The notes: generated by a model from the sequence alone, not told the origin. A stretch of DNA of 64,000 nucleotides from Candidatus Amarolinea dominans (GCA_016719785.1 JADJYJ010000011.1:1-64000), one strand, 5' to 3'; shown: positions 8,505 to 16,034, numbered from the stretch's first letter. Numbers and translations are program-made.

Positions 8505-8690
8505 CTAGACGACAACCTCGGTCGCTGCCGCAGGGCCGTTGAGCGTCACCACCAGGAACTGCAGGACATTCCGCCCGAGAATAGCCTCACTGCCTTCATG
8601 AACTGCCACAACTCGCACTGCGTTGAGCACGTGAGAACCAATGTGCAATGTCGCCAGGTACATGCTGGATAGGTCAGCACTCTCATGACG
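8505..8690 (-). pseudogene. C-terminal remnant of a retropepsin-like aspartic protease
   Basis: From about 8690 to a TAG at 8505-8507 one frame reads 'ESADLSSMYLATLHIGSHVL', 'NAVRVVAVHEGSEAILGRNV' and 'LQFLVVTLNGPAAATEVVV'. The 'xAILGRNVLQxxVVTLNGP' pattern is the C-terminal half of bacterial clan AA (retropepsin-like) aspartic proteases, whose last strands read 'ILGRDxL...xTLDGP'. The N-terminal part with the catalytic D-(T/S)-G is missing and the frame runs back into the neighbouring gene without a start. The first usable ATG is at 8663 (52 residues). The upstream gene's TGA overlaps an ATG (8684-8686) in another frame, so a frameshift probably destroyed a coupled start. Confidence 0.5.
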
Positions 8691-9054
8691 CGCCTTCCAA
8701 CGTGGGCGAACGAAACGTATACTCTTCTTCAGGATTGGCCAGCACCTGTTTGATCAGCACAGGGGTGTTGCGATAGCGCCGGTCAACCCGTTGATAAAGC
8801 GCAAGCTGATCGGAGTCGTGATCAACCAGCTTGCCCTGGTGGATCGCCACATATTGGCCGGAATAATCCTCTAGCAGTCGCGCGTGGAGCTGGAAAAACG
8901 TATTCATCTCGCGTTGCATAGTCCGGCGCGCCTCGCTGCGCAGGAACTCACGAATAGCCTGCTCGGCCAGCCGTTGCGGTGTCGTGTTCTTTTCGCGAGC
9001 GACGTGTTCCAACTGGGCAACGGTTAACTCGTTCACAGCAAGCTGCATCACCAT
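8683..9054 (-). CDS. Antitoxin-like protein with DUF5678-like segment
   Basis: 123 residues. N-terminus 'MQLAVNELTVAQLEHVAREKNTTPQRLAEQAIREFLRSEARR' is a strand plus helices in the manner of small RHH-type regulators. The C-terminal half contains 'LEDYSGQYVAIHQGKLVDHDSDQLALYQRV', which resembles DUF5678, a short domain often found next to retropepsin-like proteases. I placed the start at 9054 because GGAGG lies six bases upstream; in-frame starts also exist at 9066 and 9081. A promoter (TTGCTC-N17-TATAAT) is at 9121-9093. It is followed by the protease remnant and a terminator, forming a two-gene unit. DNA-binding and partner are inferred. Confidence 0.6.
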   Translation of the reverse strand: MVMQLAVNELTVAQLEHVAREKNTTPQRLAEQAIREFLRSEARRTMQREMNTFFQLHARLLEDYSGQYVAIHQGKLVDHDSDQLALYQRVDRRYRNTPVLIKQVLANPEEEYTFRSPTLEGAS

Positions 9055-9092
9055 GGTGTCCTCCATTCCAAATCCGATCAACCTCAGACATC

Positions 9093-9121
9093 ATTATAGC
9101 GGCGTCATCATTGGCGAGCAA
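9093..9121 (-). promoter_or_regulatory. Promoter of the DUF5678-like gene
   Basis: On the minus strand TTGCTC (9121-9116), 17 bases, TATAAT (9098-9093), 39 bases before the ATG at 9054. The -10 is consensus. Confidence 0.6.
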
Positions 9122-9180
9122 AGTGAAGGTAGCAACGTTGCTGTGGCGAACGTGCTTCATTGCCCTTGTTGCCGGTCGCT

Positions 9181-9231
9181 AGGCTTGAGCCACACACTCA
9201 CCCCCTCCGGCTGCAGCGTCTCCTGCACTAC
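9181..9231 (-). pseudogene. 3' tail remnant of the 7TM family (17 codons)
   Basis: Only 'VVQETLQPEGVSVWLKP' survives, directly abutting the stop of the methyltransferase gene (sharing base 9231). It is the shortest of the tail fragments and has no start. Confidence 0.6.
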
Positions 9232-10040
9232 TAACCCGCGCGATCTGGCTTCCGGCAGATGAAGACTATCGTACCCGTGTGCTGCGGGCCGAAGTCCTCG
9301 TCGGTGTAATCGCCCTTGACCTGCACGTCCGCAAAACCGGCCAGGCGCAGCATCAGCAGCAACTCCTTCTTGAAGTACCAATGGTTCTGGCCGGCGTGAA
9401 CCTCCTCCTGCAACAACTGCTCGCCGTCGTAGAGCCGATAACGTCGCTGCTCGCTGCTGATCTGCTCGACGGGATCCACGCCGGTCCAGCGACGTTCGAC
9501 CACCAGGCGCCGCCCGCCGCCGAACTCTTTGATGACGTGCGGCTTCCACTCTGACGGATAGGCGCGTTCACCCTCCGGCTTGTTGTAGTCGTAATCACCC
9601 CAATCGCCGAAATAGGCGTTGAAGGCCAGCACACCGCCGGGCAGCAGGTGGCGGTGGAAGCGCCGCAACGCCTCGAGTGCATTCTCCTGGCCGATGACGC
9701 AGGTGAAGCTGCCGCAGGGAACGTAGATGCATGCGTAGCGCTTGGGCAGATCGAGCATCTGCATCGGCTGGCAGTAGAGCACCGGCGATAGGCCGTCGGC
9801 CTCGGCCTTCTGCCGGCAGACCGCCAGCATGTCGGCCGAGCTGTCCACCCCCTCGACCGCCAGCCCCGCCTGCAGATAGCGGCGCAGCAGCCGCCCCGCG
9901 CCGCAGGCCACGTCCAACGCCAGCCCGCCGGCCTGTTCCACGATGCGCTTGTAGAAGTCGTGATCCCAGGTCGGTTCGTCATAGGCCGACCAGTGCAGCG
10001 CCGCCAGGCCGGAATACATGTCAATTTCGTCGAAAGTCAT
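9231..10040 (-). CDS. Class I SAM-dependent methyltransferase
   Basis: 269 residues with a Rossmann-type methyltransferase domain. Motif I reads 'ALDVACGAGRLLRRY', followed by the acidic end of strand 2 ('VEGVDSSADMLAVC'), and a strand-4 region 'YACIYVPCGSFTCV'. This matches the small-molecule methyltransferases of the Methyltransf_25/11 type. AGGAGG lies seven bases before the ATG at 10040. The substrate cannot be told. It lies between two members of the decaying 7TM family and has no obvious operon partner; the downstream gene is a 17-codon remnant. Confidence 0.8.
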   Translation of the reverse strand: MTFDEIDMYSGLAALHWSAYDEPTWDHDFYKRIVEQAGGLALDVACGAGRLLRRYLQAGLAVEGVDSSADMLAVCRQKAEADGLSPVLYCQPMQMLDLPKRYACIYVPCGSFTCVIGQENALEALRRFHRHLLPGGVLAFNAYFGDWGDYDYNKPEGERAYPSEWKPHVIKEFGGGRRLVVERRWTGVDPVEQISSEQRRYRLYDGEQLLQEEVHAGQNHWYFKKELLLMLRLAGFADVQVKGDYTDEDFGPQHTGTIVFICRKPDRAG

Positions 10041-10057
10041 TGGGTATCCTCCTTACA

Positions 10058-11284
10058 TCACTTTTTGCGCAGCCACACGCTCACCCGCTCCGGCTGCAGC
10101 GTCTCCTGCACCACGCGGGCCAGCTCCGTGGTCAGCGCGTCGAGATTCGTCTCATCGCGGGCCGTGACGGCAAACTGCGCCAGCACCCGCTGCGCATCGT
10201 ACTTCTTGCGGAAGAAGCGCCGGTCAATGCCGTCCTGGATGCGCCGGCGCAGCGGCGTGAACAGCGCGGCGATCGCCAGCGTCGAGACCACCACGGCCAG
10301 CGGCGATTGCTCGACGCCCGTCAGCGCGCCGACCAGCCGTTGCAGGAGCACCACGCCGCCGAAGTAGACCAACGCCAGCAGTGCGGTCACGGCGGTGTAG
10401 ACCAGTGTCTTGCGGATGATAACGTCAATGTCCCACAGCCGGTAGCGCAGCACGCCGACACCGATGCCCAGCGGGATCGCCATAAAGGCTATCACCTCGA
10501 CCTCGGTGGGCAGGGTCACGAACAGCCCGGCGACCAGGGGAAACCCCACGGCCACGACCAGGCCGAACAAGAACCACTTCGTTTGGTCTCGGTCAACTCT
10601 GCCGGACACCCGCAGATAGCGATAGATTTGCGAACTAAGGACCAGGAAGAAAAGCGGGACAATCAAGACCGCTCCGAACCGAGCGGGTGCAGAGGCCAGG
10701 TCAGCGCTCGCAGGGAAGATGGTGAGCAAGCCAGGGATGACCGAAACGACGAAAAGCAACGTAAATACTGCCACCAACGGGCCGATGATCCAGCGCAGTC
10801 GGCGCGGCACCGCGCGGCCATCGGGGAAGAGATAGAGCCATACAAAGAAAAGCGGCCAGATCAACGCGCCAAATTCCCAAATGGTTTGGGCGACCGGCGA
10901 AATCATGGCCGTGCGGACGACGTTGCTCTGGACGTTAGAGCCACCCACCAGCAACACCATCGCCGTGAGCCAGCCGAACCAGGTGCGCAGCCGCCATGCC
11001 ACCAACGCGGCCGTCAGTGTGAACACGACGGCGCTCAGGATGTTGATCAGGGTGTTGAGCACGGCCCAGGCGGGAACGGACACCCCCCAGATGGCCGCGG
11101 CGCCCGCAAAGAGTTCGGGCGACACCTGTACGTTGCCGCTGGTCACCACCGTCGGGATGGCGCCGGCGTTGACCAACGCGAAGAAGCGGGGCATACTGGC
11201 GATCCAGTAGACCCACTTGAACAACAGGAATGCAAGCCAGAATGCGCGGGCGAACGTCAGAAGATGGCTTTGGAAACGATTCAT
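10058..11284 (-). CDS. 7TM-like sensor-type membrane protein, intact
   Basis: 408 residues, the clearest full-length member of the family. N-terminal two thirds: about eight hydrophobic segments with the cytoplasmic-loop motif 'YLFPDGRAVPRRLRW'. Then 'LRYRLWDIDVIIRKTLVYTAVTALLALVYFGG' (last two TM helices), 'ALFTPLRRRIQDGIDRRFFRKKYDAQRVLAQF' and the tail 'VVQETLQPERVSVWL'. The C-terminal part closely resembles the linker that precedes the GAF/HisKA_3 kinase modules in actinobacterial and Chloroflexota histidine kinases, but the protein stops there. It therefore looks like a sensor module without a kinase. Start supported by AAGGAG. Function unknown. Confidence 0.75.
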   Translation of the reverse strand: MNRFQSHLLTFARAFWLAFLLFKWVYWIASMPRFFALVNAGAIPTVVTSGNVQVSPELFAGAAAIWGVSVPAWAVLNTLINILSAVVFTLTAALVAWRLRTWFGWLTAMVLLVGGSNVQSNVVRTAMISPVAQTIWEFGALIWPLFFVWLYLFPDGRAVPRRLRWIIGPLVAVFTLLFVVSVIPGLLTIFPASADLASAPARFGAVLIVPLFFLVLSSQIYRYLRVSGRVDRDQTKWFLFGLVVAVGFPLVAGLFVTLPTEVEVIAFMAIPLGIGVGVLRYRLWDIDVIIRKTLVYTAVTALLALVYFGGVVLLQRLVGALTGVEQSPLAVVVSTLAIAALFTPLRRRIQDGIDRRFFRKKYDAQRVLAQFAVTARDETNLDALTTELARVVQETLQPERVSVWLRKK

Positions 11285-11319
11285 TTTACGGCTTTCTCCT
11301 TCAGTCGCGCCGCCGCAGC

Positions 11320-11371
11320 GCCACCGAATTCATTCGGTGGCTGATAAGGCGAAAGTGTGCTGAAGCACACT
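11320..11371. repeat. Two adjacent palindromic elements
   Basis: 11320-11341 is a hairpin with a nine-base stem (GCCACCGAA / TTCGGTGGC) and 11354-11371 one with a seven-base stem (AGTGTGC / GCACACT). They lie in the 110-base gap between two minus-strand genes. The GAATTCATTC core is related to the hairpin inside the glycosyltransferase gene at 49768-49781. No T-run follows, so they look more like dispersed palindromic repeats than terminators. Confidence 0.6.
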
Positions 11372-11394
11372 CGATTGCAGACAAGTCAGGCGGC

Positions 11395-11802
11395 TTACCT
11401 GGCACGCATGCGATTGTTCTTCGGGTTGTGCTCAAGCTCGCACAGGCCGAGCGCTTCCATGAGCGGCGGCAGGTAGACGCCAAAACGGCCGCGCAGCCCC
11501 TTCTTAAGCCCGTACCAGCCGCCAACCGGATTGTCTTCCGACCGCCCCCAGGCTTCGACAGTCCCCGCCTTCGCGGGTTTCTGCTCGTCCGCTCCGCCAA
11601 GCTCGACCCAGCCACCGGCGGCTTTGAGCATGGCGTGCAAGTCATCAACGCAGCGGGCATCGTAAAGGAGCACGGTGCTCCCCACCGTGCAGACCAGAAC
11701 CTTCTTGCCATCCTTTTCGTCCACGTGCATCGTGTACTCGGACGTTCCCGATGGCGTCTTGAGCTGCCACGGGTCCTCTTTGGTGCGATTCAACATGGCC
11801 AT
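11395..11802 (-). CDS. DUF6855-like conserved hypothetical protein
   Basis: 135 residues, soluble, no TM segment. Distinct stretches are 'DPWQLKTPSGTSEYTMHVDE', 'LYDARCVDDLHAMLKAAGGWVELGGADEQKP', 'AGTVEAWGRSEDNPVGGWYGLKKGLRGRFGVYLPPLMEALGL' (broken here only for description) and 'HNPKNNRMRA'. To my recollection this pattern defines a family of unknown function (DUF6855) found across bacteria. The ATG at 11802 has GAGGTG upstream. It is a stand-alone gene between two 7TM-family members. I cannot propose a role. Confidence 0.6.
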   Translation of the reverse strand: MAMLNRTKEDPWQLKTPSGTSEYTMHVDEKDGKKVLVCTVGSTVLLYDARCVDDLHAMLKAAGGWVELGGADEQKPAKAGTVEAWGRSEDNPVGGWYGLKKGLRGRFGVYLPPLMEALGLCELEHNPKNNRMRAR

Positions 11803-11879
11803 GATTCACCTCTCATTTCACTCCTCATTTCACCCCTTATATGGAAGATGTATTTTTCGGGTCCACTTGTTCAATGTGT

Positions 11880-13124
11880 TCATTTCCGCTCCTTATTGAG
11901 CCACACGCTCACCCGCTCCGGCTGCAACGTCTCCTGCACCACGCGTGCCAGCTCACCGGTCAGCGCGTCGAGATCCGTCTCGTCGCGGGCCGTCTGAGCG
12001 AACTGCGCCAGCACCCGCTGCGCATCGTACTTCTTACGGAAGAAGCGCCGGTCAATGGCGTCCTGGATACGGCGGCGCAGCGGCGCGGACAGCGCGGCGA
12101 TCGCCAGGGTCGAGATCACGATGGCCAGGGACGACTCCTGGCGCGTGAGCGCACGAAACAAGTACTGGAGAATCAGGATGCTGAACAGATACGCCGCCAG
12201 CAGCGTGCCGGTGAGCGCACCGTAGATCAGCGTGCGCCGGATGACGACGTCAACGTCCCACAGATGATAGCGCAGCATCGAGATGCCGATGGTGACCGGG
12301 ATCAGCGCAAAAATGGTGATCTGCAGCGACCCGCCCACAAACTGAAGCCAGGCTGGATCGGCGCTCAGGAATTGGCCGATGAACATAGCCGAAAATCCCG
12401 TCAACGGCGCGCTGAGGCCGAACAGCACCCATTTGATCTGCTGCCGCGCCGCCGGTGCCAGGCGGCGGTAGCGGTAGGCCTGAGTCGCCAAACCGCTAAG
12501 CCACAACGTGAACAGTGCAACCATGAGGATGCCCCAGCCAGCCTCCGAGATCCACAGATCCGAAATTCCCAGGGGCGCCCGCAAAACATACAGGACGACC
12601 GCGGCCACCACTGGCGCCGCCAGCCATCGCACCCACGGGAAGGCGAGTCGCCCGTCCGGAAAAAGGTAAATGAACAACACCAGCCCCACCACGAAGAGCG
12701 CCGCATATACCGGCAGGAGAACCGCCGGCAGGCCCAGCCAGGCCGGGAAGCGCCAGACATCTATGTTACCGCTGAGCATGAACGGACTCATGGTCAGCAA
12801 GATCGCGCTGGTGAGCAAGCCCATGCGGTCGGCCGGCCGCAGCGCAGCCACCAGCAGCCCCATGCCCAACGCCACGGCCGCAGTTAGCGTCTCCAACGCC
12901 ACGAGGATGCCGACGAACGTGTTGTAGGAGACGAAGACCTCTGCCGCCGGCCTGGCCACCTCCACGGCCCACTCAATCCGGGTCAGCCGGTAGTTTGCAG
13001 GGACCAGGTAGACCAGGAGGGCCAGCGTGAGCAGGGTGACGACCGCCCAAGCCAGCCAGGCCAGGAACAGCCACCAACCTGTCAGTCGAGTGTCCACGCG
13101 GCCAGCGTCACTTCTAACCGTCAT
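11880..13124 (-). CDS. 7TM-like sensor-type membrane protein, intact
   Basis: 414 residues. Hydrophobic segments alternate with short loops: 'WWLFLAWLAWAVVTLLTLALL' near the N-terminus and 'FIYLFPDGRLAFPWVRW' mid-protein. 'LRYHLWDVDVVIRRTLIYGALTG' comes before the last TM pair, then 'ALSAPLRRRIQDAIDRRFFRKKYDAQ' and the tail 'VVQETLQPERVSVWLNK'. The start at 13124 (MTVRSDAGRVD) has GGAGG seven bases upstream; the longer frame from 13169 lacks one. As in the 10058 copy, the protein stops where histidine kinase domains would begin in homologous sensors. Confidence 0.75.
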   Translation of the reverse strand: MTVRSDAGRVDTRLTGWWLFLAWLAWAVVTLLTLALLVYLVPANYRLTRIEWAVEVARPAAEVFVSYNTFVGILVALETLTAAVALGMGLLVAALRPADRMGLLTSAILLTMSPFMLSGNIDVWRFPAWLGLPAVLLPVYAALFVVGLVLFIYLFPDGRLAFPWVRWLAAPVVAAVVLYVLRAPLGISDLWISEAGWGILMVALFTLWLSGLATQAYRYRRLAPAARQQIKWVLFGLSAPLTGFSAMFIGQFLSADPAWLQFVGGSLQITIFALIPVTIGISMLRYHLWDVDVVIRRTLIYGALTGTLLAAYLFSILILQYLFRALTRQESSLAIVISTLAIAALSAPLRRRIQDAIDRRFFRKKYDAQRVLAQFAQTARDETDLDALTGELARVVQETLQPERVSVWLNKERK

Positions 13125-13147
13125 CCGTCCGCCTCCATAACCCAAGA

Positions 13148-13210
13148 GTACCGCAAACTGGCGGTACACAGCCGTCTGTGCTCAAGATGTACCGCAAGCC
13201 GCCGGCTTGC
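13148..13210. repeat. Two palindromic elements upstream of a 7TM gene
   Basis: 13148-13167 (GTACCGC / GCGGTAC, loop 6) and 13194-13210 (GCAAGCC / GGCTTGC, loop 3). Both contain a related 'ACCGCAA' word. They occupy the 150-base gap between the nucleoside-hydrolase fusion and the next 7TM gene, with no T-run. Confidence 0.55.
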
Positions 13211-13274
13211 GCGTGTGGCGCAGGGTGGGGAAATCCGCTGAATTGCCCCACAGATTTGTCTTCAGGACAACTTG

Positions 13275-15200
13275 TCAGCGGTTGAGCGTGCGCAGGAACA
13301 GCTCCTCGAAGCGTGCCCCGTCCGCCCAGGTCGCCACGCGGACTGGGGCGCCGTCCGCGGCCGCTACTGTGCGCCCGCTTTCCGGCCCCTCGTCTTGCAC
13401 GACCGTCAGGCGCATCGGTTGATAGCGGGCGAGACCCTCGTCCGCCAGCAGCGCCGCAGTCAGCACATCCCAGAACTGGTAGCCGCCCGAGCGGATGAAC
13501 GCCTCGTTGGCGGCCAGCAGCCGATAGGCCAGCTCAGCGGCCGGGGTGCGACGATCGGCCTCCAACCGCTGCAGGAACTCTATCGTGACCGGTACATGCC
13601 GGGTGGCGTCCAGCGGCACCAGCACGAGCGGGATGCCCGACCGCAGCACGATCTGCGCAGCTTCGGGATCAGCCCAGATATTCCACTCGGCGGTCCGATT
13701 GGTGAGTCCCATGCCGCTGCCGGCGATGTTGCCCTCAACCCGGACGGCGCCGCCCATCACGAACACGGCTTGTATTTTGTCTGCAATGGCCGGGTCGGTC
13801 TGTAGGGACTCCGCCAGGTTGGTCAAGGGGCCGAGGGTCAGCACCACTGTCCTTTCGTTCGAGGCCCGCACGGTCGCCAGCAGGAGCTCCGAGGCGGACA
13901 ACTCCGACGGCTGGGACTGCGCCGGGGGGAGGTACACCCCGTACAGGTTGTCCGCGCTCGCCCGCCAGTCATCGGGGAAAGCGTTCGTCCCGCTCAACGG
14001 CGTCTCGCGGCCGCAGGCAACCGGAATGTCGGCCCGGCCGACAGCGTTCAGCACAGCCAGCGCATTGCGGACCCCGGCGGCGCAGTGGGCTTCTCCTGTG
14101 CCGGACACCGTGACCCCTCGCACGTCAACACCCGCCTGCTGCACCACCAGCAGCAGCGCCAGGATATCATCGTGGGCCAGGTCGGCGTCCACGATCAGTG
14201 GCACGGGCCGCATCGCTGGCAGCATGGTAGCCACAGCACTGGCTCGCGCCGTCCATGCCGACAGGCCGAATGGCAGACCGACGATCACCAGAACAGCCAG
14301 TCCGACCGCGACGGCGACCAAACGCAGGCTTCGGCGGTGTGGGCGCTCCTCGCCGCCCCATAAGTCGTGCCGCAGCACGGCCCACGCCAGCGAGATTGCG
14401 AGCAGCCCCGGAGGCACGAACTGGAGATGCAGGTTGGCCAACGCGCCGTGCCCGGCAAAGCGAGTGGCTTCCAGCGCAATTCCGATGAGGAGCGAGAGCA
14501 GAAAGATGACCGGCAGCGCGACCAGTGCGGCGACGACGGGCTTCGCCTCGCGTCGCAAGCGCGCATCGGCGCGGCGATAGCGGTGAACCTGCGCGGCACT
14601 GCCGCCTAACAATACGATGCCCAGGCCGGCCATCACAAGCGCCCAGCCATCGTCACCTGCCAGCAGCCCACCAGCCATGAGCGCAACGCCCAGCCCAATG
14701 GGTAGCCATAGCCAACGCGCAGGGAATCGGCCATCCGGGAACAGGTACATCAGGAGCAGCAGGGAGCTGAGAACGATCCAGGCCAGCGCCGCCTGTGCAG
14801 TACCCAGGATGCCATCCCAGGGAGCTGGGTACGGCCAGGTCTCGACATAGCCGCCCAGGTTGAAGGCAAACGGCAGGAACGCGCATGCCAGTGCAGCCAG
14901 CAGCGCCATCGGCCGGCCGGGCCGGCGCCAGAGCAGCAGCCCGGCGACGCTGAAGCTGGCCGCGATCACCAGGTAACGGAGGCAGAGCACATAGGTTGCG
15001 AAGGCCTGCGGTGAGATGACAGAGCCAACCGCTTTCAGGCTGGCGACGACCTGCCAGTCCGTGCGGATACCCGCCACATGGATCGGCGCCGCTGCTGCCA
15101 GCACGAGCAGCGCGGCGGCAAGTGCGAGCGCGGTCGCGGCTTGTGCCAACCCAGGAAACATTCTGGTTGTTGTGTTCGGAAGTCTGGTCCGTAAGCTCAT
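13275..15200 (-). CDS. 7TM-like membrane domain fused to nucleoside hydrolase
   Basis: 641 residues. Residues 1-281 follow the 7TM family: TM helices, 'LMYLFPDGRFPARWLW' and 'VLRHDLWG'. A further TM helix (292-313) leads into a nucleoside hydrolase domain (333-641) beginning 'VPLIVDADLAHDDILALLL', where the DxD..DD cluster (338-345) matches the calcium-binding site of inosine-uridine-preferring hydrolases. 'GPLTNLAESL', 'VFVMGGAV' and 'EWNIWADPEAA' are the later family motifs. The enzyme type cleaves the N-glycosidic bond of ribonucleosides. Placement outside the membrane is inferred. The start at 15200 is chosen because the family begins there; the frame is open back to 15461. The join lies just where the 7TM family normally continues 'WDIDVIIRK'. 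Confidence 0.8.
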   Translation of the reverse strand: MSLRTRLPNTTTRMFPGLAQAATALALAAALLVLAAAAPIHVAGIRTDWQVVASLKAVGSVISPQAFATYVLCLRYLVIAASFSVAGLLLWRRPGRPMALLAALACAFLPFAFNLGGYVETWPYPAPWDGILGTAQAALAWIVLSSLLLLMYLFPDGRFPARWLWLPIGLGVALMAGGLLAGDDGWALVMAGLGIVLLGGSAAQVHRYRRADARLRREAKPVVAALVALPVIFLLSLLIGIALEATRFAGHGALANLHLQFVPPGLLAISLAWAVLRHDLWGGEERPHRRSLRLVAVAVGLAVLVIVGLPFGLSAWTARASAVATMLPAMRPVPLIVDADLAHDDILALLLVVQQAGVDVRGVTVSGTGEAHCAAGVRNALAVLNAVGRADIPVACGRETPLSGTNAFPDDWRASADNLYGVYLPPAQSQPSELSASELLLATVRASNERTVVLTLGPLTNLAESLQTDPAIADKIQAVFVMGGAVRVEGNIAGSGMGLTNRTAEWNIWADPEAAQIVLRSGIPLVLVPLDATRHVPVTIEFLQRLEADRRTPAAELAYRLLAANEAFIRSGGYQFWDVLTAALLADEGLARYQPMRLTVVQDEGPESGRTVAAADGAPVRVATWADGARFEELFLRTLNR

Positions 15201-15318
15201 ACGATTACCCTTTCGATCAAACAGAACTGCATCTACTCTGGAACTGACCCTACTGCGTCGGATTGGAGGCTTCGGCCGGTTCCTGCATAAGATACCCGCC
15301 CAGCATGACACAGTCTGG

Positions 15319-15777
15319 TCAACTCCGGCCGACCAGCCAGCCGGTGACCGCGCCGTAGACGAGATGCGCCACGGCGAAATGCAGCGCAGGAATCTCCTGC
15401 AGAACTGAGCCGGCAGGGGTCGCGGCCAGCCCTTGCGCCACCACCATGAGGAGCAGCCCATAGGCCAGGCCGAGGATGACGCCAGCCGGCCGGCCAGCCA
15501 GTCGCCCGCGGCGCACCAGCCGGTAGATCACCCCGAACAGCAGGCCGTACACGGCTGACACCGCCAGGTGGATCAGGCCGCCGGTCAGCGGCGAAGCCGA
15601 TCCCGCCGGGCTGAAGCGGGCCAGCGTAGACGCCGGCCCTGCGCCGGCCAACAACCCGCTGGCGACCAGGACGGCGGCCATCGCGATGCCTCCGCCGGCC
15701 CCGGCCAGCAGCCCATCCACCGCCGCGTCGCCGGCCGTGTGCCGGCGCTCGGAAACCATTTTCTCAGTGCGAACCAT
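15319..15777 (-). CDS. Small integral membrane protein
   Basis: 152 residues with four predicted TM helices: 'AVDGLLAGAGGGIAMAAVLVASGLLAG', 'LIHLAVSAVYGLLFGVIYRLV', 'AGVILGLAYGLLLMVVAQGLA' and 'FAVAHLVYGAVTGWLVG'. No enzymatic motif is visible and I cannot name the family. The ATG at 15777 has AGGAGG eight bases upstream; a longer start at 15795 is less likely. Its upstream region, shared with the divergent SARP-like regulator, contains the third CGTTACG heptamer pair, so it is a candidate target of that regulator. Confidence 0.65.
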   Translation of the reverse strand: MVRTEKMVSERRHTAGDAAVDGLLAGAGGGIAMAAVLVASGLLAGAGPASTLARFSPAGSASPLTGGLIHLAVSAVYGLLFGVIYRLVRRGRLAGRPAGVILGLAYGLLLMVVAQGLAATPAGSVLQEIPALHFAVAHLVYGAVTGWLVGRS

Positions 15778-15856
15778 TTTTGTGCCTCCTGGCATCTGCC
15801 CTCTCCATAACTCAATTTCAATACGCTGTCATCATGCCCCGCCGCCGTCCATAAAT

Positions 15857-15875
15857 CGTTACGGCAACCGTTACG
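15857..15875. promoter_or_regulatory. CGTTACG direct-repeat operator in the divergent intergenic region
   Basis: CGTTACG at 15857-15863 and again at 15869-15875, 12-base period, with CCGTCC six bases before the first heptamer as at the P450 sites. It lies 80 bases from the start of the minus-strand membrane gene and just upstream of the -35 of the plus-strand SARP promoter, so it could act on either gene. Confidence 0.55.
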
Positions 15876-15888
15876 GCGCGGCAGTTCG

Positions 15889-15917
15889 TTGCGTTTTTTA
15901 GCTTTTGGCGCTACAAT
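15889..15917 (+). promoter_or_regulatory. Promoter of the SARP-like regulator
   Basis: TTGCGT (15889-15894), 17 bases, TACAAT (15912-15917). Transcription would begin near 15924, inside the 53-base tandem repeat, giving a leader of about 150 bases. Confidence 0.6.
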
Positions 15918-16034
15918 CGGAATCGAGGCTTTAGCCGGTCACGTGCGCAGCGCAACAAACCGCCTGCAATCGGAATCGAGGCTTTAGCCGGTCACGTGCG
16001 CAGCGCAACAAACCGCCTAAAGGCTCGATTCCGG
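15914..16034. repeat. 53-base tandem duplication with flanking inverted repeat
   Basis: 15914-15966 and 15967-16018 are identical over 52 bases. The start of each unit (CGGAATCGAGGCTTT) is complementary, with one mismatch, to AAAGGCTCGATTCCGG at 16019-16034, so either unit can fold with it into a long hairpin. The duplication lies between promoter and start codon of the SARP-like gene, in the mRNA leader. Confidence 0.8.

Noticed and set aside
8463..8672. Plus-strand frame of 69 residues with several cysteines
   Set aside because: It is the antisense of the retropepsin-like remnant, whose motif is clearer, and no ribosome site precedes it.
6737..9231. Integron-like cassette array, with the repeated tails as recombination sites
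   Set aside because: The repeats are coding-sequence homologues without the attC inverted structure, and there is no integron integrase.
9731..11344. A 537-residue plus-strand open frame opposite the methyltransferase and 7TM gene
   Set aside because: Rich in Arg, Gln, His and Pro with no domain pattern; the minus-strand genes beneath have clear motifs. Long antisense frames are expected in this GC-rich codon usage.
351..13124. Insertion sequence or transposon behind the 7TM repeats
   Set aside because: No transposase, terminal inverted repeats or target duplications seen.
15914..16018. Possible CRISPR or attachment site
   Set aside because: Only two directly joined copies with no spacer, and no cas or integrase gene nearby.
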